The notes: a model not told the origin generated them from the sequence alone. A stretch of DNA of 64,000 nt from Linum tenue (GCA_946122785.1 CAMGYJ010000002.1:20868492-20932491); one strand, 5' to 3'; counted from the first letter of the stretch, positions 11,974-23,572 are shown. Made by a program: numbers and translations.

Positions 11974-13391
11974 TGACACGCCAAAACAAAACACCAAACT
12001 ACGACCAAGTGTAATCGCAGTCCGGGAATGCAGTAACAGGCAAGTTATATTATCAACCCGGGGTCTAGATCTACTGCTTACTCCGTGATTCTCTATTATC
12101 TAGCAAACTAATTCGAGTGATTGTTGTTAAAGCTAAAGCAGTAAGAAAGCAGTAAATTGTTCGGTTTTCAAAGTCAGGAAAGAGTCACTCGGGATTGAGT
12201 CCCCCTAGCCCCTTAGTTAGGTTCAATTGTAATTCCCCTGGGTTGATTTACTGTTGATTAGACTGCGAAAGCTCCGACAGTAGCTTGGAATCTCTTAAGC
12301 TGACCAAGCCCTCTCAGTCTAGCTACCCGGCAGACGACTAGTCTTCACCGGGATAGAAAGCTGAAGCAGTAAGCACAGAACTCCACCACTGGAATTGAAT
12401 TCCAGTACAAAGCAGTAAAATGGCTAACTCTCGTATAGCCAATCTCCTACTATCGAATGAAGAGACTCTAACAACCTAATCAGATTCTATCTAACTCAGG
12501 TTGCAGCAGAAATCTAGAAAAGCTGATCAGACTCAAATCAATTCAATAAACATGCATCATTCGATTAAAATCAAACAGTAATATCATCCCAAGTCATTAC
12601 AATCAAATCCCTAACACCAGGAACTAGGGTTCTTCATACCCAAGTGAGAGAAGGGTTCTACTCCATAGAGAGAGAAGAGAAAACAGTAATCGGAGTAGTC
12701 ATACTCATAACGATGAGGAAAATCTGCTCCGGGATGATGATTTCCACTCCTATGACGATCTCCAAGCTCGATTCGACGAAACCCAGCTCCGAGATAGCTT
12801 CTAGGATGTGTTCTTCGCACTCTCTCTCTAGGGCTCTGTTTTTGCTCTGAAAACTCGATTCCCTCATTTTTGGCTCGGAATAGGCTCTAAAACCAGGATT
12901 CCCCGACTCGCATGGCCAGGGTGCACGGCCGCGCGACTCACCCACTTGGCCGTGCGGCTCAAAACGCAACGTTTCATTAAGTTCGATCCTCAGGCTTATC
13001 ACACGGCCAGGGTGCACGGCCGTGTGAGAATCCCAGTTTGCCCGTGCTCGGCCTCGGCAAATATCACACGGCCAGAATTGCACTTAGCACGGTCGTGTGA
13101 AGTTCATGGGTTGCCCGTGAGTGGCCTCGGCAAAAAGCACACAGCCATCTTGCTCACTTGCACGGCCGTGTGATGCCCTGTTCTGCCCGTGCGGCTTCCA
13201 TGACACCTCGCCACGCGTCCGATCTTCGTCCAATCGACTCCAGACTCGCTCCCAAGCCTCCATTCACGTACTAGGACTTGAAATATCACAAACAAGCACA
13301 ACCTAGCGTGAAATCGGCCTAAAACACGAGAATCAACACCTCAAACGGTGTAAGAACGAGGGTAAAAACATGTGTAAATAACGGTCTATCA
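11974..13391 (-). repeat. Family A LTR (5' LTR in element sense)
   Basis: This 1418-bp copy of 5865-7283 differs at roughly two dozen positions by eye. It has the same palindrome-rich block near 12900-13190. Confidence 0.95.
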
Positions 13392-13396
13392 TGCAT

Positions 13397-14367
13397 ATAG
13401 AATATATAACCTAAGAACTAGAAAGGTTGAAGAATCAGTGTTCGTAAAATTTGATGAATCAGAAAGTACTAACTGAGTTTCTGTTGGGAGTATAGAACTT
13501 CTATTTCCTATGTTGAATGAAAAAGGAAGCACTGAGGAGCAGCAAAGAGAGTTTACGCAAAAAGAAAATCAGAAAGACAAAAGTGAATCAAGTGACGAGT
13601 CAAGCAAAGAAGAATAAAGGAAGGAGGCACAACCTCATATTCAAAAGCGGCATCCACCTTCACAAATCATTGGTGAGCTAAATGAAGGTATACATACCAG
13701 AGGAAAATACCAACCAGGTCAGTATGTCCTTATCTCTCTTTTAGAACCCAAGAACTATAAAGAAGCTTTGCTTGATGATGAATGGTTAAATGCTATGCAA
13801 GAAGAATTACTCCAGTTTGCTAGGTTGCATGTTTGGGAACTTGTTCCTCGCCCCTTAGATTGCTTAATCATAGGAAAAAATGGGTTTTCATAAACAAAAC
13901 AGATGAAGAAGGACAAGTAATTAAAAATAAAGCAAGGTTAGTGGCTCAAGGATATTTACAGGAAGAGGGAATTGATTTTGAAGAATCTTTTGCTCCAGTT
14001 GCACGTATTGAATCGATTAGAATGTTGTGTGCATATGCATGTTATATGAAAATTCCTCTATACCAAATGGACATAAAAAGTGTGTTTTTAAATAGTGAAA
14101 TAAAAGAGGAAGTGTATGTAAGTCAACCACTAGGTTTTATTGATCCTAATCATCCTAACCATGAGTACAAGCTGTCTAAAGTGTTATATGGATTAAAGCA
14201 GGCTCCTAGAGCTTGGTATGAAAAATTATCAACCTATTTGAAAAATGAAGGCTTTTCACAAGGGAACGTTGATAAAAAACTGTTCATCAAGAAAGAAAAC
14301 TTAGAAACTTTGATTGTTCAAATATATGTCGACGCTATAGTATTTGTATCAACAAATCCTGAAATGT
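13397..14367 (+). pseudogene. Copia pol, middle part: reverse transcriptase
   Basis: Continues the Copia pol after the family A insertion. An acidic, Ser/Glu-rich linker with stops (13397-13660) leads to the RVT_2 reverse transcriptase. Visible motifs are [40 protein letters not shown] (MDVKTAFLNG-like, with Ser for Ala), and [15 protein letters not shown]. The catalytic YVDD is YVDA (IYVDAIVF), so the second Asp is lost. The family B element interrupts the domain just after VSTNPEM at 14367. The domain cannot be active in this copy. Confidence 0.9.
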
Positions 14368-15710
14368 TGACTCACTCCTACTGTCACGCTAGAAAATGGC
14401 CAAGTGTAACCACTTCCTAAAGCGTAGTATAGCGGGTTTGAGTTTTAATGTCAACCCGGGTCCTAGATTTGATGACTACTCGGTGAATTCTTGTTATCTA
14501 GCAGTGAAAATTTAGTGCAAGTCCAAATTAACGAACAAACAAAGCAAGTTAAACGGTTATTTTCAAGTCGAGAGAGGTCACCCGGATATGGTTCCCCCTA
14601 GACTGCAGTCAAGCCGGATTGCAATTTACCAAGTTCAGTTTTCATGAAAGTTATACTGCGGAAGGTTCTAAATCAGTCTGAAGTCTCGACTAAAGGTCTC
14701 CAGACCCTCTGAATCTGAGTGTCCAGCGGGCGACTAACCTCCACCGGAGTAAACAGATTGAGGCCCTAACGAACCAAACCTCCACTACCGAATTGAATTC
14801 GGTACAGAATAGCGAATTGGCTCCTCGACTAAAGTCGCCAGTTCACTACCTTCAATTAAGGATGCTCTATCAACCTAGGCAGATATTCTCATTCTAGGTT
14901 AAAGCAGAAACAACAGGAATTTGATCAGGATTCAAGTCATTCAATCATTCAAGCCTCAATCGAATATAATCAAATCATAAACTCTGTACTTGGGTTCATA
15001 CAATCAGACCCTAACATACAAATCTAGGGTTCCCCATACCCAGATGAATGGGGAAACTACTCCATGGAGAAAGAAGCAAAAGCAGATTCAGACGCGGAAA
15101 TCATACTGTAAAGGATGAATTTCTGGTCCTGGTTGTCAATCGGCACTTCTCCAAGCTCAAGCCGGGCTCCAATGGTGATGAAGATCAAGCTATGGCACTT
15201 GGGAACTCTGGTTCGTCGCTTTCTCTCTCTAGGAATCGCTTTGTCTCTCTAAAACTCGTCACCCTTGATTTTCAGCCTTCTTTTCCCTTAAAACTGCTGC
15301 CTGTCGCGATACCCGGTCGAAATACCCGGTCGGGTATTTTGGGTCTCGACCGGGTATTATTAAAACGCGCGTTTTGCTTAAGGGAAAAATCCCCGACCGG
15401 GGATTTAAGCTTCACGACCGGGACCCTCTCTGTTTCCCAGACGCTCAAAACAGCAAATACCCAGTCTCCAAAAAATAATACCCGGCCGGGTATTTCTGGT
15501 CATGGTCGGGTATTTTCGTCCTCCAGCACACTTCAAGCCTCACTTGCTCCTTTCGACCCGAATCTCGTTCCTTCGCCTCGATTCCAACGTCGGGTCCTAA
15601 AATATGACATAAACGCACAACCTAGCGTCAAATCGGCTTAAAATACGAGAATCAACATCTCAAACGACTCAAGAATAGGGGTGAAAACATGTGTAATTAT
15701 CGGTCTGTCA
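14368..15710 (-). repeat. Family B LTR (3' LTR in element sense)
   Basis: 1343 bp, TGACTCACT...CTGTCA on the plus strand. A block at 15300-15510 contains nested palindromes such as AATACCCGGTCGGGTATT (15321-15338), AAATCCCCGACCGGGGATTT (15387-15406) and ATACCCGGCCGGGTAT (15479-15494). It is shorter than its partner LTR, partly because a copy of an 'aatccccggtc...' unit present near 21010 is missing here. Confidence 0.93.
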
Positions 15711-16997
15711 AACTCCCCCACACTTAACCGTTTGCTTGTCCCCAAGCAAACCTAGCTCAAACCAATGCAACTCTCCAGACCTCTAGAGCAACAAATAACC
15801 TCGATCGTAGGTAGAGGACTTCCTAGATCATTTAGCAGCTTACGAGGTCAACCGACGCACAAGTCATCTCGTAGCTTCCTCGGCGAGAACGCTAGTCTCA
15901 AGTCGGCATCATGGCAAATAGTGAATAGAGGACAAATGAATCGTGGATGAAAAGACTCTCAAAAACAAAAGATCATGGACTCACATTTTTCAAGGTGCTC
16001 TATCTTCTTCTTGAAGATGGTTGGAACCCCTTTTCTTTCTTTTTTGCTTGTTTTTCTGTTTTTTTTTCTTCTTCTTTTCCAAGGGTTCCAACCTGTTTTT
16101 CAGAAAATGGGGGCTCCCACCTAGCAGAGGTTTTGCGGGAGCCCGACTCTTACCAGCCATGCCAGGAGCGGATGTCTCGAGCCTCGTGTGGGGAAAGACA
16201 TGTAAGGGGGCTGGAGGTAGTAGGTGGAAATTGGGAACGGATTCCCGTCTCCCCTTACACACTTTCGCCCTATTCGCACGGGAGACGTTGTTTTAAAGCA
16301 CATTTTCGAGCACCTGTTATTTCCAACACATGATACAAGAGTCCATGACAGGTAAAGAGTCCACAACACCACACCATTCAAGGGTCCTAGGATCACTAAT
16401 TCACTCAATCAACCAACACAATATGAAGAAGAAATGAGACTTCTTAAATGCATCAACATCCTCCATAGTGCTACACTACCTCCCTAGGTTGTACATTACT
16501 AAAGAGACTGTCAATTCAAAGCATACTGAGCAGGCAATTGCAAGGAACACGTACTTGGAGCCCTCAAATTTAAAAATTTGGACAGTGGACTAGGCTCCAA
16601 GCACACAAACAGATCTAATGCAGTCAAAAGATAAACATCCCCCCACACTTAAGATCAACACTGCCCTCAATGGACAAGAGGGAAGGAAAGGGGAACGATG
16701 TTACCGGTGTGCATGGACTGTAGGGGACTGGAAAGGACCAGTCGAAATGAAGCGGACTGGAGAAAGGACCAGTCAGGTACACAGGCACATCTAAAGGAAA
16801 TCAAAGAGCTCAAACACAATACGTTAGGTCCAATGGTCAGCCCAATATTAAATCATCCAAAACAAAAGAAAACAAACCAAAGCCAAAGCTATTGGCAATC
16901 CGACCCAAAACAAAAGAAATAAATGAAAACCGTGGTGGGGTTGCCTCCCCACAAGCGCTTCTTTACCGTCTTGTAGCTGGACGCCCATGGTGGATAC
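15711..16997 (-). other. Non-coding 3' interior of family B element
   Basis: There is no coding frame. It shows the same landmarks as family A: purine tract next to the LTR, a T-rich run (16030-16080), an 'ggagccctcaaat' block (16558-16610), and the conserved hairpin GGTGGGG-ttgcct-CCCCAC at about 16933-16955. Confidence 0.75.
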
Positions 16998-19721
16998 TCA
17001 GAGGGGTGCAGGAACAGGTGCCTCCAAGAGCGGATCCACGTCGCTCTTGAGGTACAGCTTCAAACTGTGGCCATGCACCCGACGGATGCGACCACCAGCA
17101 TTGGTCAGCTCGACCTGGCCATCCGACAAGATGCAGGCGAGTGAGTACTCGGATGGTCGGGGTGGTCGTGGTGCAGGGGGTGGAACCAGCTCATAGTGGT
17201 CTCCACCTTTCTTCCGTGCAGGCTTGGCAACCGGCTGCTTCGGCCGCCACTCCTCCTTGATCTTTTTGTTCGGAGGGGAGGCTGGATGGAGTGGCGCCGA
17301 AGGAGTGAGAGGAGGGTCCTGCAAAGTGGGAGATGCATAAGGATACACGACAGGCTCGTGTACCCGGTCAGAAATAGCATGCACAGGTGTGACAGCAATC
17401 ATAGCACAGTGATCGAATTCAGTCACAGAAAAGGTAGCTTGTTCATTTCCATCACGCAGGATCAGTTTACCATCATGCACATCAATAAGTGCCTTGGCGG
17501 TGGCAAGAAATGGTCTACCTAGAATCAAAGGCACATCCACATCCTCATGTATATCAAGAATAACAAAATCAACTGGATATGTGAATGCACCTACATTAAC
17601 AAGCAGATCCTCTATGATACCCCTAGGATGCACAACGGAACGATCAGCTAGCTGAATGCTCATCCTAGTAGGGCTGAGTTCACCTAGGTCTAGATTTTTA
17701 TACAACTTATATGGCATGACATTTATGCTAGCGCCTAGGTCCGCCAAGGACTTGCCTACATGCATGCTGCCAATAGTAAGAGGGATAGTAAAACTCCCTG
17801 GGTCCTTGCGCTTTTCGAGCAGCTTGTTCTGCAGGATAGCAGAACACTCCTCGCTCAGCAGCACTATCAATAGATCCCCAAGTTTCTTCTTGTTGGTGAG
17901 GAAATCTTTCATGAACTTCGCGTACTTGGGCATCTTCGACAGTGCCTCCACATACGGTATGTTGATGTTGAGCTGCTTCAACATTGCCATAAACTTGGCA
18001 AACTCAGTCTCCAGCTTGTCTTTGTGTAGGCGAGTGGGGAAGGGAATCTGGGGTATATGCTCCTTAACCACTGGTTGTGGCTTGGGAGTAGGGGCTTCCT
18101 TCTCCACCCGCACTTCTGCATCGTCAGCTGGAAGTGCTGAAGCAGGTAGTGGTTCCTCCTCCTTGCTCGAGGCAGGATCAGTCGATGTGGGCCTGCCACT
18201 CCTGGTGAAGATGGCATCCAGCTGCTGGTGCGGCTCGCGAGAGTTGGGGATGGTGGTGGCAGGCAGAGTCCCCTGTGCCCTGGTGTTGTTCTGGCGGGAT
18301 ATTCCTCCAATATGGTGTTGGAGGTCTTGCAGTATAGCACCTTGGTTCCTCTGACCTGCCTCCAGCGAGGCGATGCTCTGGTCTATCCTGGCAAAATTTG
18401 CTTGGCTGGTAATCATGAATGCCGCTAAAATGTTTTTCAGCTCCGCCATCTGATTATCTGAAGCTGGAACTGCTGCTGGCTCGGCATACTGACGATGGGG
18501 CTGCTGGAATGGCTGCCCCTGTCTAGGCTGGTAGGGCGTTTGCGGTGGAACTGGCCCCTGTCTAGCCTGGAAAGGCTGCCTCTGCTGAAAACCACCTGCT
18601 GGCTCTGGGAAACCAGGTGGTTTAGTGGTGTTACTACTCCAAGCGAAGTTGGGATGCTGGCGCCACCCCTCATTGTATGTGTTACTGTATGGATCGAGGC
18701 GCCATGCATTGGCGATGAAGGCCAACTGCTCCTAGGGTGTAGAGGACTCCCTCATAGCCTAACAGTCCTCCACCAGATGATTCGGGCTCTCACATCACTA
18801 ACACTGGGCTACTAGAGGCGTAGCTGTACCTCGTCCCGGAATAAGACTGTTGGGCTGCTTCAATGTCTGCACCAACTCAACCACCTGCTGCTCTAACCCG
18901 GACCTGGCCTCCATAGCGTGCACACCACGGTCCCGGGAATTTCTGCCTCTGCTGCTCTGCCCCCAGGAATGATCTCGGGCAGCCAAGGTACTGATCATCT
19001 GGTTCAGCTCAGGTGGAGTCTTAGTGAGAATATCCCCTCCTGGGCATAGGGACTCAATCACCCTCTGGCTGTCCGGGGAGAGAGCACTGTAGAAGTTCCC
19101 CACTGTGAATGCATCACTAAAGCCATGATGGGGACACTGCCAGAAATATCCCATGTACCGCTCCCATGCATCACGAAGTGACTCGTCTGGCTCTTGGCGG
19201 AATTGAGTGATCTCCAGCTGAATCTCTGTGGTCTTCGATGCCGGATAGTACATGTGCACGAACTTGTCTGCCAGATCGTCCCAAGAAGTGATGGACAATG
19301 GGGGCTGGGTCTCCAACCACCTCTTAGCATTCCCCGCCAGAGAATGGGAGAAGAGGTGAAGGCAGATTGCGTCATCCGGGACACCGTTCAGCTTGAACCC
19401 GTTCGTCAGCTGCAGAAAACGGGAAAGGTGCACCCTTGCCTCCTCATCCTTCAAGCCATGGAACTGGATAGAGGATGTAATGAGCTGAATCCAGCATGGC
19501 TTGATCTCGAAGTTGTTCGCTGGAATGGGCGGAGAGAGGATGACCGGGCGGATGTCAGCAATCCGTGGAGTGTAGTAGTACTCCAAGGTGGGACCCTGCG
19601 GCGGTGGATGATGATGAACCCCATCTGCCTGGGGTCTAGGGTCGTTCCCCAAGAGCCGATTCACCGGGGGTGGGTTGTGGTCGCCTTCCATCTCGTACTC
19701 GTCCTCGGACTCGCTGCTCAA
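16998..19721 (-). pseudogene. Family B gag-protease polyprotein, broken by a cluster of stops
   Basis: Starts at 19721 with an acidic N-terminus. The Retrotrans_gag capsid domain spans about residues 80-250 (WLETQPPLSI, LADKFVHMYYPASK). The frame is then interrupted by four stop codons within about 75 bp (18723-18797), exactly over the CCHC knuckle. By comparison with family A these correspond to CAG and TGG codons that became TAG and TGA. The frame then stays open for 575 codons (16998-18725) with a Gln/Pro-rich linker and the protease (LADLGASINVMPY; VPLILGRPFLATA). Length without the stops is about 900 codons, close to family A. Confidence 0.9.
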
Positions 19722-19965
19722 ATGGCCGTCTATGCACTCTACCGTAGCCAGTCTAGCTCGCTGTTGTCTTCTAAGTTGGTGGCAGGTGCGTTCAATCTAT
19801 GGATCCAACGACAGTAAACCTCCCGACTGGCTACGGGTCATGCACTATCTGCACACAATCAAGCAATGCAAACCCGTGAAGGCACAAGTGGGAAAGAACA
19901 AACACTCAATGCGAAAATGAAAATGCTAAAGTAACAGAAATCACTTTTCTTCAACAACCTAGCCG

Positions 19966-19983
19966 TCCCCGGCAACGGCGCCA
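19966..19983 (-). other. tRNA-Asp primer-binding site, family B
   Basis: The plus strand tccccggcaacggcgcca is the same 18-mer as in family A, 6 bp from the LTR edge at 19990. Confidence 0.9.
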
Positions 19984-19989
19984 AAAACT

Positions 19990-21351
19990 TGACTCACTCC
20001 TACTGTCACTCTAGAAAATAGCCAAGTGTAACCACATCCTAAAGCGTAGTATAGCGGGTTTGGGTTTTAATGTCAACCCGGGTCCTAGATTTGATGACTA
20101 CTCGGTGAATTCTTGTTATCTAGCAGTGAAAATTTAGTGCAAGTCCAAATTAACGAACAAACAAATCAAGTTAAACGGTTGTTTTCAAGTCGAGAGAGGT
20201 CACCCGGATATGGTTCCCCCTAGACTCCAGTTAAGCCGGATTGCAATTTACCAAGTTCAGTTTTCATGAAAGTTATAATGCGAAAGGTTCTAAAAAAGTC
20301 TGAAGTCTCGACTAAAGGTCTCCAGACCCTCTCAATCTGAGTCTCCAGCGGGCGACTAACCTCCACCGGAGTAAACAGATTGAGGCCCTAACGAACCAAA
20401 CCTCCACTACCGAATTGAATTCGGTACAGAATAGCGAATTGGCTCCTCGACTAAAGTCGCCAATTCACTACCTTCAATTAAGGATGCTCTATCAACCTAG
20501 GCAGATATTCTCATTCTAGGTTAAAGCAGAAACAACAGGAATTTGATCAGGATTCAAGTCATTCAATCATTCAAGCCTCAATCGAATATAATCAAATCAT
20601 AAACTCTGTACTTGGGTTCTTAAAATCAGACCTAACATACAAATCTAGGGTTCCCCATACCCAGATGAATGGGGAAACTACTCCATGGAGAAAGAAGCAA
20701 AAGCAGATTCAGACGCGGAAATCATACTGTGAAGGATGAATTTTTGCTCCTGGTTGTCAATCGGCACTTCTCCAAGCTCAAGCCGGGCTCCAATGGTGAT
20801 GAAGATCTAGCTATGGCACTTGGGAACTCTGGTTCGTTGCTTTCTCTCTCTAGGAATCGCTCTGTCTCTCTAAAACTCGTCACCCTTGATTTTCAGCCTT
20901 CTTTTCCCTTAAAACTGCTGCCTGTCGCGATACTCGATCGAAATACCCGGTCGGGTATTTTGGGTCTCGACCGGGTATTATTAAAACGCGCGTTTTGCTT
21001 CAGGGAAAAATCCCCGGTCATGTCCAATAATCCCCGACCGGGGATTTAAGCTTCACGACCGGGACCCTCTCTGTTTCTCAGACGCCCAAAACAGCAAATA
21101 CCCGGTCTCCTCAAAATAATACCCGGCCGGGTATTTCTGGTCATGGCCGGGTATTTTCGTCCTCCAACACACTTCAAGCCTCACTTGCTCCTTTCGACCC
21201 GAATCTCGTTCCTTCGCCTCGATTCCAATGTCGGGTCCTGAAATATTACATAAACGCACAACCTAGCGGGAAATTGGCTTAAAATACGAGAATCAACATC
21301 TCAAACGGCTCAAGAATAGGGGTGAAAACATGTGTAATTATCGGTCTATCA
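19990..21351 (-). repeat. Family B LTR (5' LTR in element sense)
   Basis: 1362-bp partner of 14368-15710, with the same palindromic block near 20930-21140. Confidence 0.93.
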
Positions 21352-22280
21352 AATGTGCACTAAATTTTGCCAATTCATGAAGTCAGAATTCGAAATGAGT
21401 ATGATGGGAGAACTATCACATTTCCAAGGATTACAAATTAAGCAAACCAAGTCAGGAATATTCATAAATCAATCCAGCTACACTGAAGCTATGCTTAAGA
21501 AGTTCTATATGAATTTCGTGAATACAAGTCTAACACCTATGGCTGCAAATATAAAACTTGACAAAGACGAAGGAGGAAAACCATTTTGTGAGAAAAAATA
21601 TAGAGGAATGATCGGATCACTCCTCTATTTGACAGCCAGCAGACCCGATATTCAATTTAGTGTAGGGTTATGTGCAAGATTCCAATCAAATCCCAAAGAG
21701 AGCCATTTTAAAGCTGTCAAACGAATTTTCAGATATCTAAAAGGAACAATCAATGTAGGGCTTTGGTATCCAACCTCTTATTCATTTGAACTAGTTGGCT
21801 ATAGTGATTTAGATTTTGGTGGAAGTCTAGTGGATAGGAAGAGCACCTCAGGGACTATTCAGTTCATTTGGACCTGCTCTGGTTTCATGGTTCAGTAAGA
21901 AACAAGGGGCAGTAGCCCTTTCAACAGCTGAAGCTGAGTATATGGCAGCTGGAAGCTGTTGTGCCCAAATTATGTGGATGAAAGCCCAGTTATCTGACTA
22001 TGGTTTTAACTTCAAAGATATACAAATATGTTGTGATAATACAAGTGCAATCAGTATGACAAAAAATCTTGTCCAACACTCTAGAACAAAGCACATTGAA
22101 ATAAAATATCACTTTATTAGAGACCTAATCCAAGCAGGACATATATGCTTACAGTTTGTTTCGACTGAGTCACAACTAGCCGACCTATTTACAAAGCCAC
22201 TCCCCAGTGAACGTTTCTTGCAGATATGCACAGAACTAGGGCTCAAATCTGCATGTCAGATTAGTAATCTCTATAACTAA
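21352..22280 (+). pseudogene. Copia pol, 3' part: end of reverse transcriptase and RNase H
   Basis: Resumes pol after the family B insertion, with the RT connection region (MSMMGELSHFQGLQIKQ, a motif typical of Copia) and SLLYLTASRPDIQFSV. RNase H follows (GYSDLDFGGSLVDRKSTSG; ALSTAEAEYMAAGSCCAQ). A frameshift near 21885-21940 splits RNase H. The end has the usual ENTAAI-like DNTSAISMTKN, RTKHIEIKYHFIRD and LADLFTKPL motifs, and a stop at 22280. Confidence 0.9.
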
Positions 22281-22558
22281 ATCTTGATTGGGCCTTTTAT
22301 GCTCTAGGTATTTTGCGTGTCTTGATTTAGCAAATAGGAGCCTTTCTGCTCATGCTTGCTTTGTCCCAAGGTATATCAATGGGTGCTCCAACCTAATCAT
22401 TACCCTTTTCCCTGCCTTTGCTTGTGGAAAACTCTTCGGCTTCCATCCGCTCCTCGCCTCCTCCAGCCTATATAAATCTCCCTCATTTCCACTATTCTCC
22501 TCACGCTTTTCAGCAACACAAATCATCCAAACCCAGAGAGAATTTCAGCCTTCCAAAA

Positions 22559-23572
22559 ATGAGTGATTATATGCCTCGCCCCTTTCGTTTCAATGGTTCA
22601 CACCTTTTCTGGATACATGTTCCATGAACCCAGGGTGCTGAACCACCATCGATACCTCCAGCATTTTGACAAGAGAAGGCTCCATCACATCACCAACTTG
22701 ATCCTTATGAGTTTAATGTCTATAAGTATGACATTATCTCTCATATCGAAGGGCTTGGGTGGGACTTTCTTCTTCGTCAACCTCTTCATCCTGCTTGTCC
22801 AGGAGCTGTCAAATACTTCTTCTCAAATCTCCAGAGTCCTGGAGTAAGCTCGAGGAGGTTCACCACACTGGTTTATGGTCACCTGTTAACCATCCCAGTA
22901 GATGCTCTCAATGGTATTCTCGGCTTTCCATCTCAGGGGCTTGGTCTGGCTCACCCATCTGAATTTTGGAAGCATGAGTTCAAGATTGAAGTGGAGTACA
23001 TCAACTTCTCCACAGAGCCTACTGGTGGCTCTTATGTCCCAATTCCTGTATCCTGGCTGCCTCCGAGACTGAGGATTTTTCATTATTTCCTCACTCACGT
23101 TTTCCTTCCCCGGTCCTTCAACCAGGACTGTGTTCTCCACATGGATCTCTGGATTATTGCCAGCGCAACAGCAAGAAGGAAGCTCGACTTTGCAAGCATC
23201 ATGTTTGGCCAGTTTCTCCCTGTGGGGGACGAAAATTACAAATGTCTCCTACCTTTCGGTTCCATCATCACACGATTGTTGATCAACCTAGGTGTTGATC
23301 TATCAGAGTTTCGAAGCATCTCCTCCACAATGTATGTCAGTGCACTAAACGTGCTAATGGTACTTGATCTGCCGACTGACATACCTCCTCCTCCTCCTCC
23401 TTCTGCATCCCTTCTAGGCCCCCCTCCAAAATCTCGTTCTGCTAAGAAGGCCTCTTCTGGGAAAAAGGCCAAATCTGCTGGTGAATCCAGCAAGTCTGGA
23501 GATCTTGTGTTTACAATCTCCGAAGGCAATACCTCCTCTGATTATTCAGCTGCCTCTGCCCCTCCTGCCTAA
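22559..23572 (+). pseudogene. Third Copia ORF after RNase H (PF20167/Transposase_32-like, envelope position)
   Basis: A sense-strand ORF of about 338 codons lies between the pol stop and the polypurine tract. From the start at 22559 it carries two TGA codons (about 22625 and 22667), then stays open to 23572. The middle (RLRIFHYFLTHVFLPRS; LDFASIMFGQFL) resembles the 'putative plant transposon protein' domain PF20167 found in ORFs near plant retrotransposon pol genes. The C-terminus has a poly-proline run (PPPPPPSASLLGPPPKS) and a Ser/Lys-rich basic tail. I see no clear signal peptide or transmembrane segment, so an envelope role is not supported by sequence; only its position is envelope-like. 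Confidence 0.65.

Larger units (their letters stand above)
5865..13391 (-). mobile_element. Non-autonomous Gypsy (Athila/Tat-like) gag-protease element, family A
   Basis: LTRs of 1419 and 1418 bp (5865-7283 and 11974-13391) are flanked by the perfect 5-bp duplication TGCAT (5860-5864 and 13392-13396). The element is antisense to its Copia host. The PBS next to the right LTR (11950-11967) equals the 3' end of plant tRNA-Asp. A purine tract (complement of 7284-7297) adjoins the left LTR. The 4.7-kb interior codes only for gag and a retropepsin-like protease (9066-11830, minus). No reverse transcriptase, RNase H or integrase motif occurs in either strand, so it must have depended on enzymes from an autonomous relative. 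This layout matches the class called TR-GAG. Confidence 0.93.
14368..21351 (-). mobile_element. Non-autonomous Gypsy gag-protease element, family B
   Basis: LTRs of 1343 and 1362 bp (14368-15710 and 19990-21351) are flanked by the perfect duplication AATGT (14363-14367 and 21352-21356). It lies antisense to the Copia host, as family A does. The PBS (19966-19983) also matches the 3' end of tRNA-Asp. The only coding content is gag-protease (16998-19721, minus). The terminal ~130 bp of the LTR ('cgcacaacctagcg...') and the interior landmarks resemble family A, but much of the LTR does not, so these are sister families. No reverse transcriptase or integrase is seen. Confidence 0.93.

Noticed and set aside
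15048..15641. 197-codon ORF in the family B LTR (shorter copy at 20669-21049)
   Set aside because: The two LTR copies do not keep the same frame, so it is a chance ORF.
5865..21351. Palindromic LTR repeats as a CRISPR-like array
   Set aside because: Spacing is irregular, units are few and variable, and the context is a plant LTR retrotransposon.
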